Source: TMP-86 sp046347195 (GTDB taxonomy: Bacteria > Pseudomonadota > Gammaproteobacteria > Steroidobacterales > Steroidobacteraceae). From it: DNA of 64,000 nt. Location: assembly GCA_046347195.1 (NCBI GenBank), contig JAXMGQ010000015.1:30993-94992 (forward strand). The letters are read 5' to 3'. Position numbers and translations under genes: made by a program. The first letter of the stretch is position 1, and each line of letters starts with the position of its first letter. This document shows, piece after piece, positions 33,758 to 42,600 of the stretch. The notes under the pieces are model-generated. The model did not search any database. It worked only from the letters and a program-made list of their open reading frames with translations, and was not told the origin of the DNA.

Positions 33758-34719
33758 GCGTCCGCGTCGCCGGTCCTGAGCAGCGCCTTCACGAAATCCT
33801 GCGCATTGAACACCCCGAAGTCCTCGACCTGCTCGCCCACGCCGACGAAGCGGATCGGGATCTTCAGCTTCTCCGCGATGGCGAGCACCACCCCGCCCTT
33901 GGCGGAACCGTCGAGCTTGGTGATCGCGAGGCCCGTGACCTTCAGGTGACGGTTGAACTGCTCGGCCTGGGCGACAGCATTCTGGCCGATGGTGCCATCG
34001 AGGATCAGCAGCACTTCGTGCGGCGCATCCGGGTCGATGCGGCTGATGACACGCTTCACCTTCTTGAGCTCCTCCATCAGGTGCGCCTGGGTGTGCAGCC
34101 GGCCGGCCGTGTCGGCGATCAGCACATCCACGCCCCGTGCCCGCGCCGCATTGAGGCCGTCGAAGATCACCGCGGCGGGATCCGCGCCGCCATGCTGCGA
34201 CACGATGGGCACCCCGTTGCGTTCCGCCCAGGTCTCGAGCTGCTCGCGCGCCGCGGCGCGGAAGGTGTCGCCGGCCGCCAGCATCACGGTGAGCCCCTGC
34301 GCGAGCAGGCGGTGGGCGAGCTTGCCGATGCTGGTGGTCTTGCCCGCGCCGTTGATGCCGATCACCAGGATCACGAAGGGCTTGCGCTCACCGTCGATCT
34401 GCAGTGGCTGCTCCACCGGCTGGAGGATGTCCACCATGGACGCATGGAGCTGCCGGCGCAGCGCCTCGACATCGTCCAGTTCCTTGCGCGCCACCCGGTT
34501 GCGCAGGTCATCGAGGATGCGCGTGGTGGCCTCCACGCCCACATCGGCGGTGATCAGGTGGGTCTCGAGTTCTTCGAGTATTTCCGCATCGATCTTGCGC
34601 CCCGGCACCAGGTTCGCAAGGTCGTAGGACAGCCACGAATCCGCCGGATTGAGTTTCGCGCGCAGGCGCTTGAAGAAGCCGCGCACTCCGCCGGCCTGGG
34701 AATCATCGTTCATGCGCAC
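33754..34719 (-). CDS. ftsY: Signal recognition particle receptor FtsY
   Basis: FtsY is the SRP receptor GTPase that delivers ribosome-nascent chains to the Sec translocon. The 321-residue protein has the N domain and the G domain: FVILVIGINGAGKTTSIGKLA (P-loop), AGDTFRAAAREQLETWAE, DVLIADTAGRLHTQ, ITKLDGSAKGG and IRFVGVGEQVEDFGVFNAQDF. It lacks the long acidic amino-terminal A domain of E. coli FtsY. It begins only 12 bp from the divergent rsmD start, so the two promoters must overlap coding or lie very close together. Confidence 0.97.
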   Translation of the reverse strand: MRMNDDSQAGGVRGFFKRLRAKLNPADSWLSYDLANLVPGRKIDAEILEELETHLITADVGVEATTRILDDLRNRVARKELDDVEALRRQLHASMVDILQPVEQPLQIDGERKPFVILVIGINGAGKTTSIGKLAHRLLAQGLTVMLAAGDTFRAAAREQLETWAERNGVPIVSQHGGADPAAVIFDGLNAARARGVDVLIADTAGRLHTQAHLMEELKKVKRVISRIDPDAPHEVLLILDGTIGQNAVAQAEQFNRHLKVTGLAITKLDGSAKGGVVLAIAEKLKIPIRFVGVGEQVEDFGVFNAQDFVKALLRTGDADA

Positions 34720-34731
34720 AGCTTAGCAGCT

Positions 34732-35433
34732 ATGATTCGCGCCAAGCGCACCGCACCGTCGCGCTCAGGAGGGCTGCGGAGCGCAAGGCTTTTCCGGCGA
34801 GTTGCGAGTCAGCCGTTGTCGCGTGTCCCACACACCGTTCGAATCATCGCCGGCCGCTGGCGCGGTCGCCGCATCGGCTTTCCCGCGGATCCTGCCATCC
34901 GGCCGACACCGGATCGCGTGCGCGAGACGCTGTTCAACTGGTTGCGCGAGGAGGTGGCCGGCGCGCGCTGCCTGGATCTTTTCGCCGGCTCCGGAGCACT
35001 GGGGCTCGAGGCCTTGTCGCGCGGCGCCCGCCAATGCACCTTCGTGGACGCTTCCGCCGCTGCGGCAGCCGCCATACGCGACAACCTCGAAATCCTGGAC
35101 GGCGCGGGCGAGGTCATCGAAGCCGATGTCGAGCGGTGGCTTCGCGAGTCCGGTCGCGGCGCATCGGGCCTGGGGCCATCGCGCGCATTTGACTTAGTGT
35201 TCCTCGACCCGCCGTACGGGCAGGGCCGGGTACCACGCGTGCTCGCACTGCTCGCCGCGGGGAACTGGCTGTCGGAACGGGCGTTCGTCTACGTGGAATC
35301 CGAAAGATCCGCCGGCGAACCCGTCCTGCCGCCCGGATGGTCGCTGTTCCGTTCGAAGTTCGCCGGTGAGGTGGGTTATCATCTGGCCCGCCCGGGGGTT
35401 CCCGGCCGGAGCCATTCCCCTTCTACAGAATGA
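34732..35433 (+). CDS. rsmD: 16S rRNA (guanine966-N2)-methyltransferase RsmD
   Basis: The enzyme methylates G966 of 16S rRNA. The conserved core starts with VRIIAGRWRGRRIGFP and RPTPDRVRETLFNWL, then the SAM-binding CLDLFAGSGALGLEALSRGA and the catalytic FDLVFLDPPYGQG. The first 30 codons from the ATG at 34732 are Arg-rich and unlike the family, so initiation further in (for example the TTG near 34813) is possible. The gene overlaps coaD by four bases, the usual rsmD-coaD pairing. Confidence 0.93.
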   Translation: MIRAKRTAPSRSGGLRSARLFRRVASQPLSRVPHTVRIIAGRWRGRRIGFPADPAIRPTPDRVRETLFNWLREEVAGARCLDLFAGSGALGLEALSRGARQCTFVDASAAAAAAIRDNLEILDGAGEVIEADVERWLRESGRGASGLGPSRAFDLVFLDPPYGQGRVPRVLALLAAGNWLSERAFVYVESERSAGEPVLPPGWSLFRSKFAGEVGYHLARPGVPGRSHSPSTE

Positions 35434-35927
35434 CGGCAATGAACAAGCGAACCGCGGTCTACCCTGGAACCTTCGACCCGATCACCAACGGTCACCATGA
35501 CCTCGTGCGCCGTGCGGCAAGCATCTTCGACCGGCTGGTCGTCGCCATCGCGGCCAACCCCAACAAGGCGCCGATGTTCAGCCTCGAACAGCGCGTGGAC
35601 ATGGCGAGCCGCGTGCTGCGCGACATCAAGAATGTCGAGGTGCGCGGCTACTCCGGACTGACCGTGGAGTTCGCCCGCCAGAACGGGCTCTCGGTCATCG
35701 TGCGCGGCCTGCGCGCCGTGTCGGACTTCGAGTTCGAGTTCCAGCTCGCCAACATGAGCCGGCACCTGTCCTCCGAGGTCGAGTCCGTGTTCATGACCCC
35801 GCAGGAGCAGTACACGTTCATCTCTTCCACGCTGGTGCGGGAGATCGCCGTGCTCGGTGGCAACGTCTCCGAGTTCGTGCACCCGCTGGTCGAGGCCGAG
35901 CTCAAGAAGCACCGCAAGCCCGCATGA
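35430..35927 (+). CDS. coaD: Phosphopantetheine adenylyltransferase
   Basis: CoaD transfers AMP from ATP to 4'-phosphopantetheine, the penultimate step of coenzyme A synthesis. The 165-residue protein shows AVYPGTFDPITNGHHDLVRRA with the nucleotidyltransferase (T/H)xGH motif, VRGLRAVSDFEFEFQLANMSR and the carboxy ISSTLVREIAVLGGNVSEFV. The ATGA junction with rsmD favours the start at 35430, although ATG at 35439 is also possible. The ggt gene overlaps its stop. coaBC, the preceding step of the same pathway, is at 49909. Confidence 0.97.
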   Translation: MTAMNKRTAVYPGTFDPITNGHHDLVRRAASIFDRLVVAIAANPNKAPMFSLEQRVDMASRVLRDIKNVEVRGYSGLTVEFARQNGLSVIVRGLRAVSDFEFEFQLANMSRHLSSEVESVFMTPQEQYTFISSTLVREIAVLGGNVSEFVHPLVEAELKKHRKPA

Positions 35928-37702
35928 TCGGCGGGGCGCGCAGGCGGTCGGCTGCCTGTGGCGTCCTCGCCGTCCTGCTGTGGGCTTGCTGGCTGCCCGC
36001 GGCGCGCGCGGACGATCCGCTCGCCACCGCTGCACCTGCCGCTGCCACCGCGGCCCCTGATGCCAGGGCCATCGCCCCGCCGCCGCGCCTGCGGGCAGCG
36101 GTGCCGCGACAGGCCGCCATCGCTTCTGCCCATCCCCTGGCGAGCAAAGCGGGCGAGGAGATCCTCGCGAAGGGCGGCAACGCCTTCGACGCCGCCGTCG
36201 CCATCTCGGCGGCGCTCGCCGTGGTCGAGCCCTCGAGTTCGGGACTCGGCGGTGGCGGTTTCTACCTGCTGCATCGCGCGCGCGATGGTTTCGAGACGAT
36301 GCTGGATGCACGCGAGACCGCGCCGGCGGCAGCGACCCGCGACATGTACCTGGATGCGAAGGGCGCGCCCGTCGCCGGTGCCTCCACCATTGGCCCGCTG
36401 GCCGCGGCGATTCCGGGCGAGCCCGCCGGGTTCGAGCATCTCGCGGCGCGTTACGGAAAGCTGCCCCTGGCCGTGAGCCTCGCGCCGGCGATCCGGTTGG
36501 CGCGTGAAGGCTTCCCGATGAATCCGCGCCTGCAGGGCGGGATCAAGCGCAAGGCGGAGATCCTGCGCCGCTGGCCGCAGACGGCGCGCATCTTCCTCGC
36601 CAGGGGTGAGGCGCCCGCGCTGGGTGCGCTGATCCGCCAGCCCGATCTGGCGCTGACGCTGGAGGCCATCGCGAAGCAGGGCGCGAAGGGCTTCTACTCA
36701 GGAGCCGTGGCGCGTGAACTGGTGAGATCGGTGCACGCGGGCGGCGGGATCTGGACGCTGGCGGACCTGTCATCCTACCGGGTGGCCGAACGCAAGCCGC
36801 TGGTGGGCGAGTATCGCGGGGCGCGCATCGTTGCCGCGCCGCCGCCATCGTCCGGCGGCGTGGCGTTGCTGGATGCGCTCAACATCCTCGCGGGCGTCGA
36901 TCTCGCGCAAGGGCCGCCGGTCACGCGCAAGCACTGGATCATCGAGGCGATGCAGCGTGTGTTCCGCGACCGCGCCATTTACCTCGGCGACCCGGACTTC
37001 GTGAAGGTGCCCGTCGACCTGCTGACCAATCCCGCGTACGCCGCGGGACAGCGCGCCAGCATGCGCTCCGACAAGGCCATGCCCAGCGACCTGCTGCCGG
37101 GCATCGCCGAGAGCGGTGGCGGACGCGACACCACGCATTTCTCGGTGCTCGACCGTGAGGGCAACCGCGTCGCCGCCACCATCTCGGTGAACCAGTGGCT
37201 GGGGTCAGGATTCGTGGCGGGACGAACCGGCGTGGTGCTGAACAACACCATGGACGACTTCTCCAAGAAGCCCGGCGTGCCGAACGGCTTTGGACTCATC
37301 GGGGCGGACGCCAATGCCATTGCCGGTGGCAAGCGGAGCCTGTCCAGCATGTCACCCACTTTCGTCGAGACCTCGCGCGGGATGATGATCATCGGTTCGC
37401 CGGGTGGCAGCTTCATCATCAGCCAGGTGCTGGAAGGGACGCTGAACTACCTGGACGGCATGGATGCGGCTGGCATCGTGAAGGCGCCGCGTTATCACCA
37501 TCAGTTCTCCCCCGATGTCGTGGACTACGAGACCGGTGCATTCACGCCCGATGAACTCAAGGAACTGCAGGCACGCGGCCATCATCTCGAAGCCTTCGAA
37601 CGCGGCTGGGGCAACATGCAGGTGGTGACCTGGGATTACGCCAGCGGCAAGGTCGAGGCGGCCTCCGATCCGCGCGGGATCGGCGAGGGGTTGGTGTACT
37701 GA
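35924..37702 (+). CDS. ggt: Gamma-glutamyltransferase (glutathione hydrolase)
   Basis: GGT is a periplasmic enzyme that cleaves the gamma-glutamyl bond of glutathione and transfers or hydrolyses it. It has a signal peptide (CGVLAVLLWACWLPAARA) and the large-subunit start AIASAHPLASKAGEEILAKG with FDAAVAISAALAVVEPSSSG. The autoprocessing site is at GGGRDTTHFSVLDREGNRVA, where the second Thr (about residue 403) becomes the nucleophile of the small subunit. VNQWLGSGFVAGRTGVVLNN, SLSSMSPTFVE and GSPGGSFIISQVLEG follow. It overlaps coaD by four bases. Confidence 0.95.
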   Translation: MIGGARRRSAACGVLAVLLWACWLPAARADDPLATAAPAAATAAPDARAIAPPPRLRAAVPRQAAIASAHPLASKAGEEILAKGGNAFDAAVAISAALAVVEPSSSGLGGGGFYLLHRARDGFETMLDARETAPAAATRDMYLDAKGAPVAGASTIGPLAAAIPGEPAGFEHLAARYGKLPLAVSLAPAIRLAREGFPMNPRLQGGIKRKAEILRRWPQTARIFLARGEAPALGALIRQPDLALTLEAIAKQGAKGFYSGAVARELVRSVHAGGGIWTLADLSSYRVAERKPLVGEYRGARIVAAPPPSSGGVALLDALNILAGVDLAQGPPVTRKHWIIEAMQRVFRDRAIYLGDPDFVKVPVDLLTNPAYAAGQRASMRSDKAMPSDLLPGIAESGGGRDTTHFSVLDREGNRVAATISVNQWLGSGFVAGRTGVVLNNTMDDFSKKPGVPNGFGLIGADANAIAGGKRSLSSMSPTFVETSRGMMIIGSPGGSFIISQVLEGTLNYLDGMDAAGIVKAPRYHHQFSPDVVDYETGAFTPDELKELQARGHHLEAFERGWGNMQVVTWDYASGKVEAASDPRGIGEGLVY

Positions 37703-37787
37703 AGTGACCGGGATGGACGTCGGTGCGATGCTGGTGCGTCAGCTCGGGCCGCTCGCCATCCTCGATGTCTAGAAGCCTGCACTGTCA

Positions 37788-38009
37788 TCATCCGGCGCGC
37801 AGGACGACGGGCCATGAACAGCTCGAATCCCCTTGGGCACCCGGGATCTTCACGCACACGCGAATCAACATTTCACGGTGTCGTCCGGGCCAACGGCTAC
37901 GGGGGTCGAATCGATACTCCAATGAGCCCTGGGCCGGCAGTTCCTCGGCAGCGATCACCTTGGGCTCGATCTGGCCCGGATCGCGGAGGTTCCATTCCAC
38001 CTGGGTCCA
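37788..38009 (-). pseudogene. In-frame continuation of the lipoprotein gene past a UGA
   Basis: Directly after the TGA at 38010-38012 the same frame stays open for 73 codons and looks like protein (WTQVEWNLRDPGQIEPKVIA, EELPAQGSLEYRFDP). The stretch seems to complete a domain begun in the upstream gene (FRLLNPQSRAMNVLVSLESL). A separate small gene is unlikely because no start with a ribosome site is available. It is most simply the carboxy-terminal end of the same protein cut off by a nonsense change. The rest of the interval to ggt holds no gene. Confidence 0.45.
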
Positions 38010-38897
38010 TCAATTCTGTTCCAGCGATTCCAGTGAGACCAGCACGTTCATGGCTCTTGATTGCGGATTGAGGAGACGAAACTCGAACGGCGCATCCGTT
38101 GAGTATTCGTTCTTCAGATCAGCCAGCGTAAACGGAAAGGCGTTCGACCGAGCCCTTCCCAGTTTCTGCAATGTCTCGAGCACAAAGTTGGTTTCCCCAT
38201 CGCCGGCTCCTTTTGCCGCTCTGAAGATAAGGTAGGCGTGCGCTGCCGCGCCGGTGGCTTCCGCCAACCGGGGGTCTTGCGGTTGGCGCTTCGCATCGTG
38301 TCGCCACTGCTCATACAACTGTGCGCTGAGTTCCCTCTCGCCTCCGGCCACCTCCAGGTGATCCGGCCCCAGCACGCGGCGACGGACCTCGATGGCCTCG
38401 CGCATGAGCGGGATGGCGTCGGGTGAGAAACCCGTGGACTGCGACATTCGATCAAGGGATGCCAGGTCTTGCAGAGCGTATGCGGTCTCGCGGTGCCACT
38501 CGCCATACACCAGCCGATGCCGTTGCAGACTCCGGATCGCATATGGCTTGGCATGCACGTAGTCCTGATCGACGTCGATGATCATCAGCATCGTTTCCGT
38601 CAACGCCTGGGCGCCCTCCACGGACCTTGGGCCGTAGTCGGCGTCGATGGACTGCAGCGTGTCTTCGATCCGGGAGCGAGTCAGTTCGAGCCCAAGCCAC
38701 TTCAAAGCCCATTGGTTGCCGCGGACCCTTGTCTTGATCGACGGATTCGAGTGGGCAAGTTCCGATGGCAAAGGCAGTGCCGCCGGCATTGGACGTGGCG
38801 AGGGCGAACAGCCACCTGCGAGGACAGTAGAGAGGGTCGCCACGACGAGTCTCGCGGCGATCAACGCGGCGTACGAAGCGAGCGCAGTCTGACGCAA
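38010..38897 (-). CDS. Lipoprotein of unknown function with helical repeat-like domain
   Basis: A TTG start at 38897 is proposed: AGGAGG lies nine bases upstream, and the codons that follow give a lipoprotein signal (LVVATLSTVLAGGC, modified Cys about residue 30). The mature part is helical with tetratricopeptide-like phrasing (AQALTETMLMIIDVDQDYVH, AIPLMREAIEVRRRVLGPDH, LAEATGAAAHAYLIFRAAKG), the RRRVLGPDH segment being typical of TPR proteins. The product ends at SLESLEQN with a TGA that may be a mutation. No function can be given. An IS110-type element lies upstream. Confidence 0.6.
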   Translation of the reverse strand: MRQTALASYAALIAARLVVATLSTVLAGGCSPSPRPMPAALPLPSELAHSNPSIKTRVRGNQWALKWLGLELTRSRIEDTLQSIDADYGPRSVEGAQALTETMLMIIDVDQDYVHAKPYAIRSLQRHRLVYGEWHRETAYALQDLASLDRMSQSTGFSPDAIPLMREAIEVRRRVLGPDHLEVAGGERELSAQLYEQWRHDAKRQPQDPRLAEATGAAAHAYLIFRAAKGAGDGETNFVLETLQKLGRARSNAFPFTLADLKNEYSTDAPFEFRLLNPQSRAMNVLVSLESLEQN

Positions 38898-39121
38898 GAG
38901 AGCTGGCCTCCTGGCCCGGAAGCATAACCCATCGTATATGGACTCCTCCCGCAAGTAGGAAGAGGGATCGAGGTTGAAAGCCGAGCGGATTTCGCCTGCA
39001 GTCGTATATCCGGCATCTGGAGTGAGATCGTGATGTCTCGTGCCGACATGGAATCTGCGGCACCGGTGCGCCAATCGTTGCAAGCGGCAGAAGGACTGCC
39101 AGCGTAGTTATCGGCGTCAAG

Positions 39122-40314
39122 CGGTGTGGGGTGAACCCGGCTGGCCATGATGGGCGATCACTCTTCCAAGCAAGCGGTGATGGGTGGGGTTGAAGGATCA
39201 GGCCGGCATTGCAAATGCCTGGCGCTGGATTTTTCGGCTCAGTCGCGCTTTCTCATACGGCTCCTGGTCTCGTAAGGTGGCAAAGCAGATGCGGGCGAGC
39301 TTGTTGGCCAGGGCGCAGGTAGCCTTGTTGTGATTGGAGCGGCTCTGCACCGCCAGGCCCCATTGTCTCAAGGGGTCCAGTGGTCTGCCGCAGCGAGTAG
39401 CAACGGTGGCCGCGCGCAGTACGGAGCGGGCGCCATGGGTCAGCAGCATGCGCAGGTAGCGGTCACCGCGCTTGCTGATGCGGCCCAGGTGGCGAGTGCT
39501 GCCGGAGGAATGCTCCTTGGGGGTCAGGCCGAACCAGGAGGCGAAGTGGCGAGCATCCTTGAAGTGACTGACCGACCCGCCGGTGGCCGCCACCATGGCC
39601 GTGGCGGTGAGCAGACCAACGCCCGGCACCGACAGCAGGGTGGTGCAAGCGGCCGAGGCTTTGGCGGTTTCAGTGAGGTGCCGCTCGAGCTGGGCGATGC
39701 GCGCTTCCATCAATCGAACCTCCTCGAGCAACAAGCTCAAGGTCCCGCGCAGCATGGCTGGCACGGGCGAGTGCGGATCGGCGAGGATTCGACCGAACTG
39801 CTCGACGCCCACTCTGGAGCCGGGTGCCACGAGGATGCCAAACTCTCGGCAGATGCCGCGCAGCGAATTGATGCGAGCGGTGCGGGTCGCCATCCACGAG
39901 GAGCGCACCCTGTGCAGGCTCTGCAGGGCCTGCTGTTCGATGCTTTTGATCTGTACCGGGACGATGTCGGCGCAGCGAACCGCTTCAAGCAGAGCAGCCG
40001 CATCGGCCGCATCGGTCTTGTTGCGCTTGACGTAGGGCCGCACATACCGAGGCGGCAGCAGCAGCACCTCGACCCCCTGCTGCTGCAGAACGCGGGCCCA
40101 GTGATGCGCCGAGCCGCAGGCCTCCATGACCACGCGACCGACCGCGCGATTGTGAAACCAGCGTTCGAACTGGCCTCGCGACAAGCGGGCCCGCTCGATG
40201 ATTCTGCACTGGCCATCGGCAACGGCCAGCTCAAAGACGTTCTTTGCCAAATCCACCGCAACAGTCGTAGCATCCATCTCAGGACTCCTTTCGGGTTGCG
40301 CTGACACCCACACC
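39122..40314 (-). mobile_element. IS110-family (IS1111 subgroup) insertion sequence
   Basis: The element contains one transposase gene flanked by short subterminal inverted repeats: GGTGTGGGGTG at 39123-39133 and CACCCACACC at 40305-40314, whose complement is GGTGTGGGTG. Subterminal repeats of this size are a feature of the IS1111 subgroup; such elements make little or no target duplication, and none is visible. Exact ends were not determined. It sits between the unknown lipoprotein gene and the PPK2 gene, and its approximately 60-200 bp flanks contain no other gene. Confidence 0.75.
39198..40277 (-). CDS. IS110-family transposase (DEDD recombinase)
   Basis: This 359-residue protein starts at the ATG following AAAGGAG. 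The amino-terminal DEDD RuvC-like catalytic domain is seen in TTVAVDLAKNVFELAVAD (first Asp), VVMEACGSAHHWARVL (Glu) and KRNKTDAADAAALLEAVR (Asp pair). The carboxy-terminal transposase_20 domain has LLSVPGVGLLTATAMVAATG, FASWFGLTPKEHSSG and RISKRGDRYLRMLLTHGAR with the serine-region pattern. The frame is intact from end to end, so the element may be active. Confidence 0.95.
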   Translation of the reverse strand: MDATTVAVDLAKNVFELAVADGQCRIIERARLSRGQFERWFHNRAVGRVVMEACGSAHHWARVLQQQGVEVLLLPPRYVRPYVKRNKTDAADAAALLEAVRCADIVPVQIKSIEQQALQSLHRVRSSWMATRTARINSLRGICREFGILVAPGSRVGVEQFGRILADPHSPVPAMLRGTLSLLLEEVRLMEARIAQLERHLTETAKASAACTTLLSVPGVGLLTATAMVAATGGSVSHFKDARHFASWFGLTPKEHSSGSTRHLGRISKRGDRYLRMLLTHGARSVLRAATVATRCGRPLDPLRQWGLAVQSRSNHNKATCALANKLARICFATLRDQEPYEKARLSRKIQRQAFAMPA

Positions 40315-40572
40315 ACATGAGGCCAGCTGGCACGATGATGCCGAAAACAAGTCGGGAGGAGTCCATCCCATCATTGCAGATGGAGATTCGGAGCAATCCC
40401 GGCGTCCTGATCGCAAGCGCCCAGGGTCGCCATCGTTGATGCAACGACGAGCTTCACGTTTCCGTTGGCGCGCAGGTGCCAAAGGGAGGGTGTACCGTCG
40501 TGGAAATCCAGCATTGCCGCAGGTGTTGCCCTCCAGTAGTTTGGAACGAACCGATTTGCAGGAGTAGTGGCC

Positions 40573-41754
40573 ATGGCCAGATCGAAACCGGCGTCCGCGC
40601 AGGAGCCCATCACCATCCAGGGTCGCGTTGCGAGCCAACACGGGCGTTCGCGTCGTGGCAATGGCAACGGCAACGGGACGCGTGGCCTCGAGCGCCGGGT
40701 GGCGCAGAACGAGGAAGAGGTGGTGACGGCGGCGAGCGAGAAGGCGGACGTGGTGCGCGCCGAGGCGCTGTTCGACCTGATGCGCGAGGATGCGCCTGAT
40801 GGCATGCAGCCGACCGAGCGGCTGCGCGCGCTGCTGAACGGTGCGTCGGCGGATGAGATCGCCGATCTCAAGCGCACGCTGAGGGCCATCGAGCATCCCG
40901 TGGTTTCCACTCCGGGTGCCGACCCGGATACCGAGCTGGCGAAGTCCTGGCGGGAAGGTTCCTACCCTTACAAGTACCGGATGTCGCGCAAGAGCTACGA
41001 GCGGCAGAAGTATCACCTGCAGGTCGAGCTGCTCAAGCTCCAGGCCTGGGTCAAGGAGACGAAGCAGCGCGTCATCATCCTGTTCGAGGGGCGTGATGCC
41101 GCCGGCAAGGGTGGCACCATCAAGCGCTTCATGGAGCACCTGAATCCTCGCGGCGCTCGCGTCGTCGCGCTCGACAAGCCCAGCGACGTGCAGCGCGGCC
41201 AGTGGTACTTCCAGCGCTACGTCGAGCATTTGCCCACCGCCGGTGAGATCGTGCTGTTCGATCGAAGCTGGTACAACCGCTCCGGTGTCGAGCGCGTCAT
41301 GGGCTTCTGCACGGATGAGGAGTACGAACAGTTCCTGCGCGACGTGCCGGAGTTCGAGCGGCAGCTCGTGCGCAGCGGCATCCACCTGTTCAAGTTCTGG
41401 TTCTCGGTGAGCCGCGACGAGCAGCGGCGGCGGTTCAAGGAACGCCGGCTGCACCCGCTCAAGCAATGGAAGCTGAGCGTCGTGGACCGCGCCTCACTGG
41501 ACAAGTGGGACGACTACACGCGCGCCAAGGAGGCGATGTTCCTGCATTGTGATACCTCGGATGCGCCGTGGAACGTGATCAAGTCCGACTGCAAGAAGCG
41601 GGCGCGGCTCAATGCCATGCGTTACGTGCTGCACCGGCTGCCGTACGTGAACCGGCAGCTCGACAGCATCGGCTCCATCGACCCGCTGATCGTGGGCCGG
41701 CCGGCGCTGGTGTCATCGACGCAGGATGATCAACTGGCGAGTTCGGGGAGCTGA
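40573..41754 (+). CDS. ppk2: Polyphosphate kinase 2
   Basis: PPK2 enzymes use polyphosphate to phosphorylate nucleoside diphosphates or monophosphates. The ATG at 40573 has AGGAG eight bases upstream. After a variable 100-residue amino part, the P-loop kinase domain has KQRVIILFEGRDAAGKGGTI (Walker A), RGARVVALDKPSD, QWYFQRYVEHLPTAGEI, VLFDRSWYNRSGVERVMGF (Walker B and lid) and HLFKFWFSVSRDEQRRRF, ending with WNVIKSDCKKRARLNAMRY. A single kinase domain of about 270 residues is class I-like. The nucleotide preference is not visible from the motifs. Confidence 0.92.
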   Translation: MARSKPASAQEPITIQGRVASQHGRSRRGNGNGNGTRGLERRVAQNEEEVVTAASEKADVVRAEALFDLMREDAPDGMQPTERLRALLNGASADEIADLKRTLRAIEHPVVSTPGADPDTELAKSWREGSYPYKYRMSRKSYERQKYHLQVELLKLQAWVKETKQRVIILFEGRDAAGKGGTIKRFMEHLNPRGARVVALDKPSDVQRGQWYFQRYVEHLPTAGEIVLFDRSWYNRSGVERVMGFCTDEEYEQFLRDVPEFERQLVRSGIHLFKFWFSVSRDEQRRRFKERRLHPLKQWKLSVVDRASLDKWDDYTRAKEAMFLHCDTSDAPWNVIKSDCKKRARLNAMRYVLHRLPYVNRQLDSIGSIDPLIVGRPALVSSTQDDQLASSGS

Positions 41755-41791
41755 TCCCCAAATTGCGTGCCGTGACCATATTGGTTAAGGC

Positions 41792-42076
41792 ATGAAACGC
41801 GAAGCATCGGCAATGATGGTTCGCCAGAACCTCGGCGAACTGCTCAATCACGTCCAGTATCGAGGGGACTCCGTGGTGGTCACCAAGGACGGAAAACCGG
41901 TGGCTGCTCTGGTGGACTACCCTCTTTACGAGCGCATCCGGCAGCTTCGCGAGCGGTTCGATCAGATCACCCAGGAACTCGGTCGGATCTACGAAGACGT
42001 TTCCGACAGCGTCGCGGAATCGGAAGTTTCGGAAGCCGTCAAGTCGGTCCGCAAGAAAGCGCGACGACGGCGCTGA
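41792..42076 (+). CDS. Phd/YefM-type antitoxin
   Basis: This 94-residue protein begins with the Phd/YefM DNA-binding fold (REASAMMVRQNLGELLNHVQ, SVVVTKDGKPVAALVDYPLY) and ends in a charged helical toxin-binding tail rich in Lys/Arg. It would neutralise the PIN-domain toxin encoded three bases downstream and repress its own promoter. Since that toxin gene carries an amber codon, the antitoxin may now be an orphan. Confidence 0.85.
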   Translation: MKREASAMMVRQNLGELLNHVQYRGDSVVVTKDGKPVAALVDYPLYERIRQLRERFDQITQELGRIYEDVSDSVAESEVSEAVKSVRKKARRRR

Positions 42077-42079
42077 CTC

Positions 42080-42493
42080 ATGAAGGTCGTACTTGACACC
42101 AATGCAATGGTGTCTGCGCTGCTCAAGCGCGCGAGCATACCCGGTCGAATCCTGCACGCCGTTTGGAGCGGTGAACTTCAACTGTTGGTAAGCGACCCTC
42201 TTCTTTAGGAACTCAGGCAGGTGCTCGACTACCCGAAGATCCGGAACCGGTTGGCTTCGGCGCTGATTGACCCGATGCCCGCAGTTGAACTCCTCCCCTT
42301 CTTCAGTGTCTCCGTCGACCTCGACGCGACGTCTGTGGCCATGCCAAGGGACGAGGACGATTGGATGGTGCTGGCAACACTCGTTGCAGGTCGGGGTGAT
42401 TGGTTGATCAGCGAAGACCGAGACTTGCTCGCGCTTGCGCCGCAGTATGCGGTGATCACACCAGCTGCATTCGTGGCGAGGTTCCTGCGCTGA
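42080..42493 (+). pseudogene. PIN-domain toxin gene with in-frame amber codon
   Basis: From the ATG at 42080 the frame gives MKVVLDTNAMVSALLKRASI, the PIN start with the first Asp, through LQLLVSDPLL, then TAG at 42206-42208. The same frame continues ELRQVLDYPKIRNRLA, AMPRDEDDWMVLATLVAGRG and WLISEDRDLLALAP with the remaining acidic residues. A GAG-to-TAG change would explain it, because this position is commonly Glu (LLEELRQVL). Without suppression the toxin is not made. The gene is otherwise full length (about 137 codons). It follows its antitoxin by three bases. Confidence 0.85.
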
Positions 42494-42600
42494 GCGCAAC
42501 GCCGGAAGATCGTGCCAGGCTCAACGCGGTAACGCTCCTGCACCCGCATCGAAAAATGCCAAGTGCCTGAATCGACGGGCGCGCCACGCCGGCGCGAAGC

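Noticed and set aside
34732..34830. Separate small gene before rsmD
   Set aside because: It is in frame with rsmD and has no ribosome site or character of its own. It is either an amino-terminal extension or untranslated leader.
38010..38012. UGA read as selenocysteine
   Set aside because: No selenoprotein family, no SECIS-like hairpin just after the codon and no redox motif were seen. A nonsense change is simpler.
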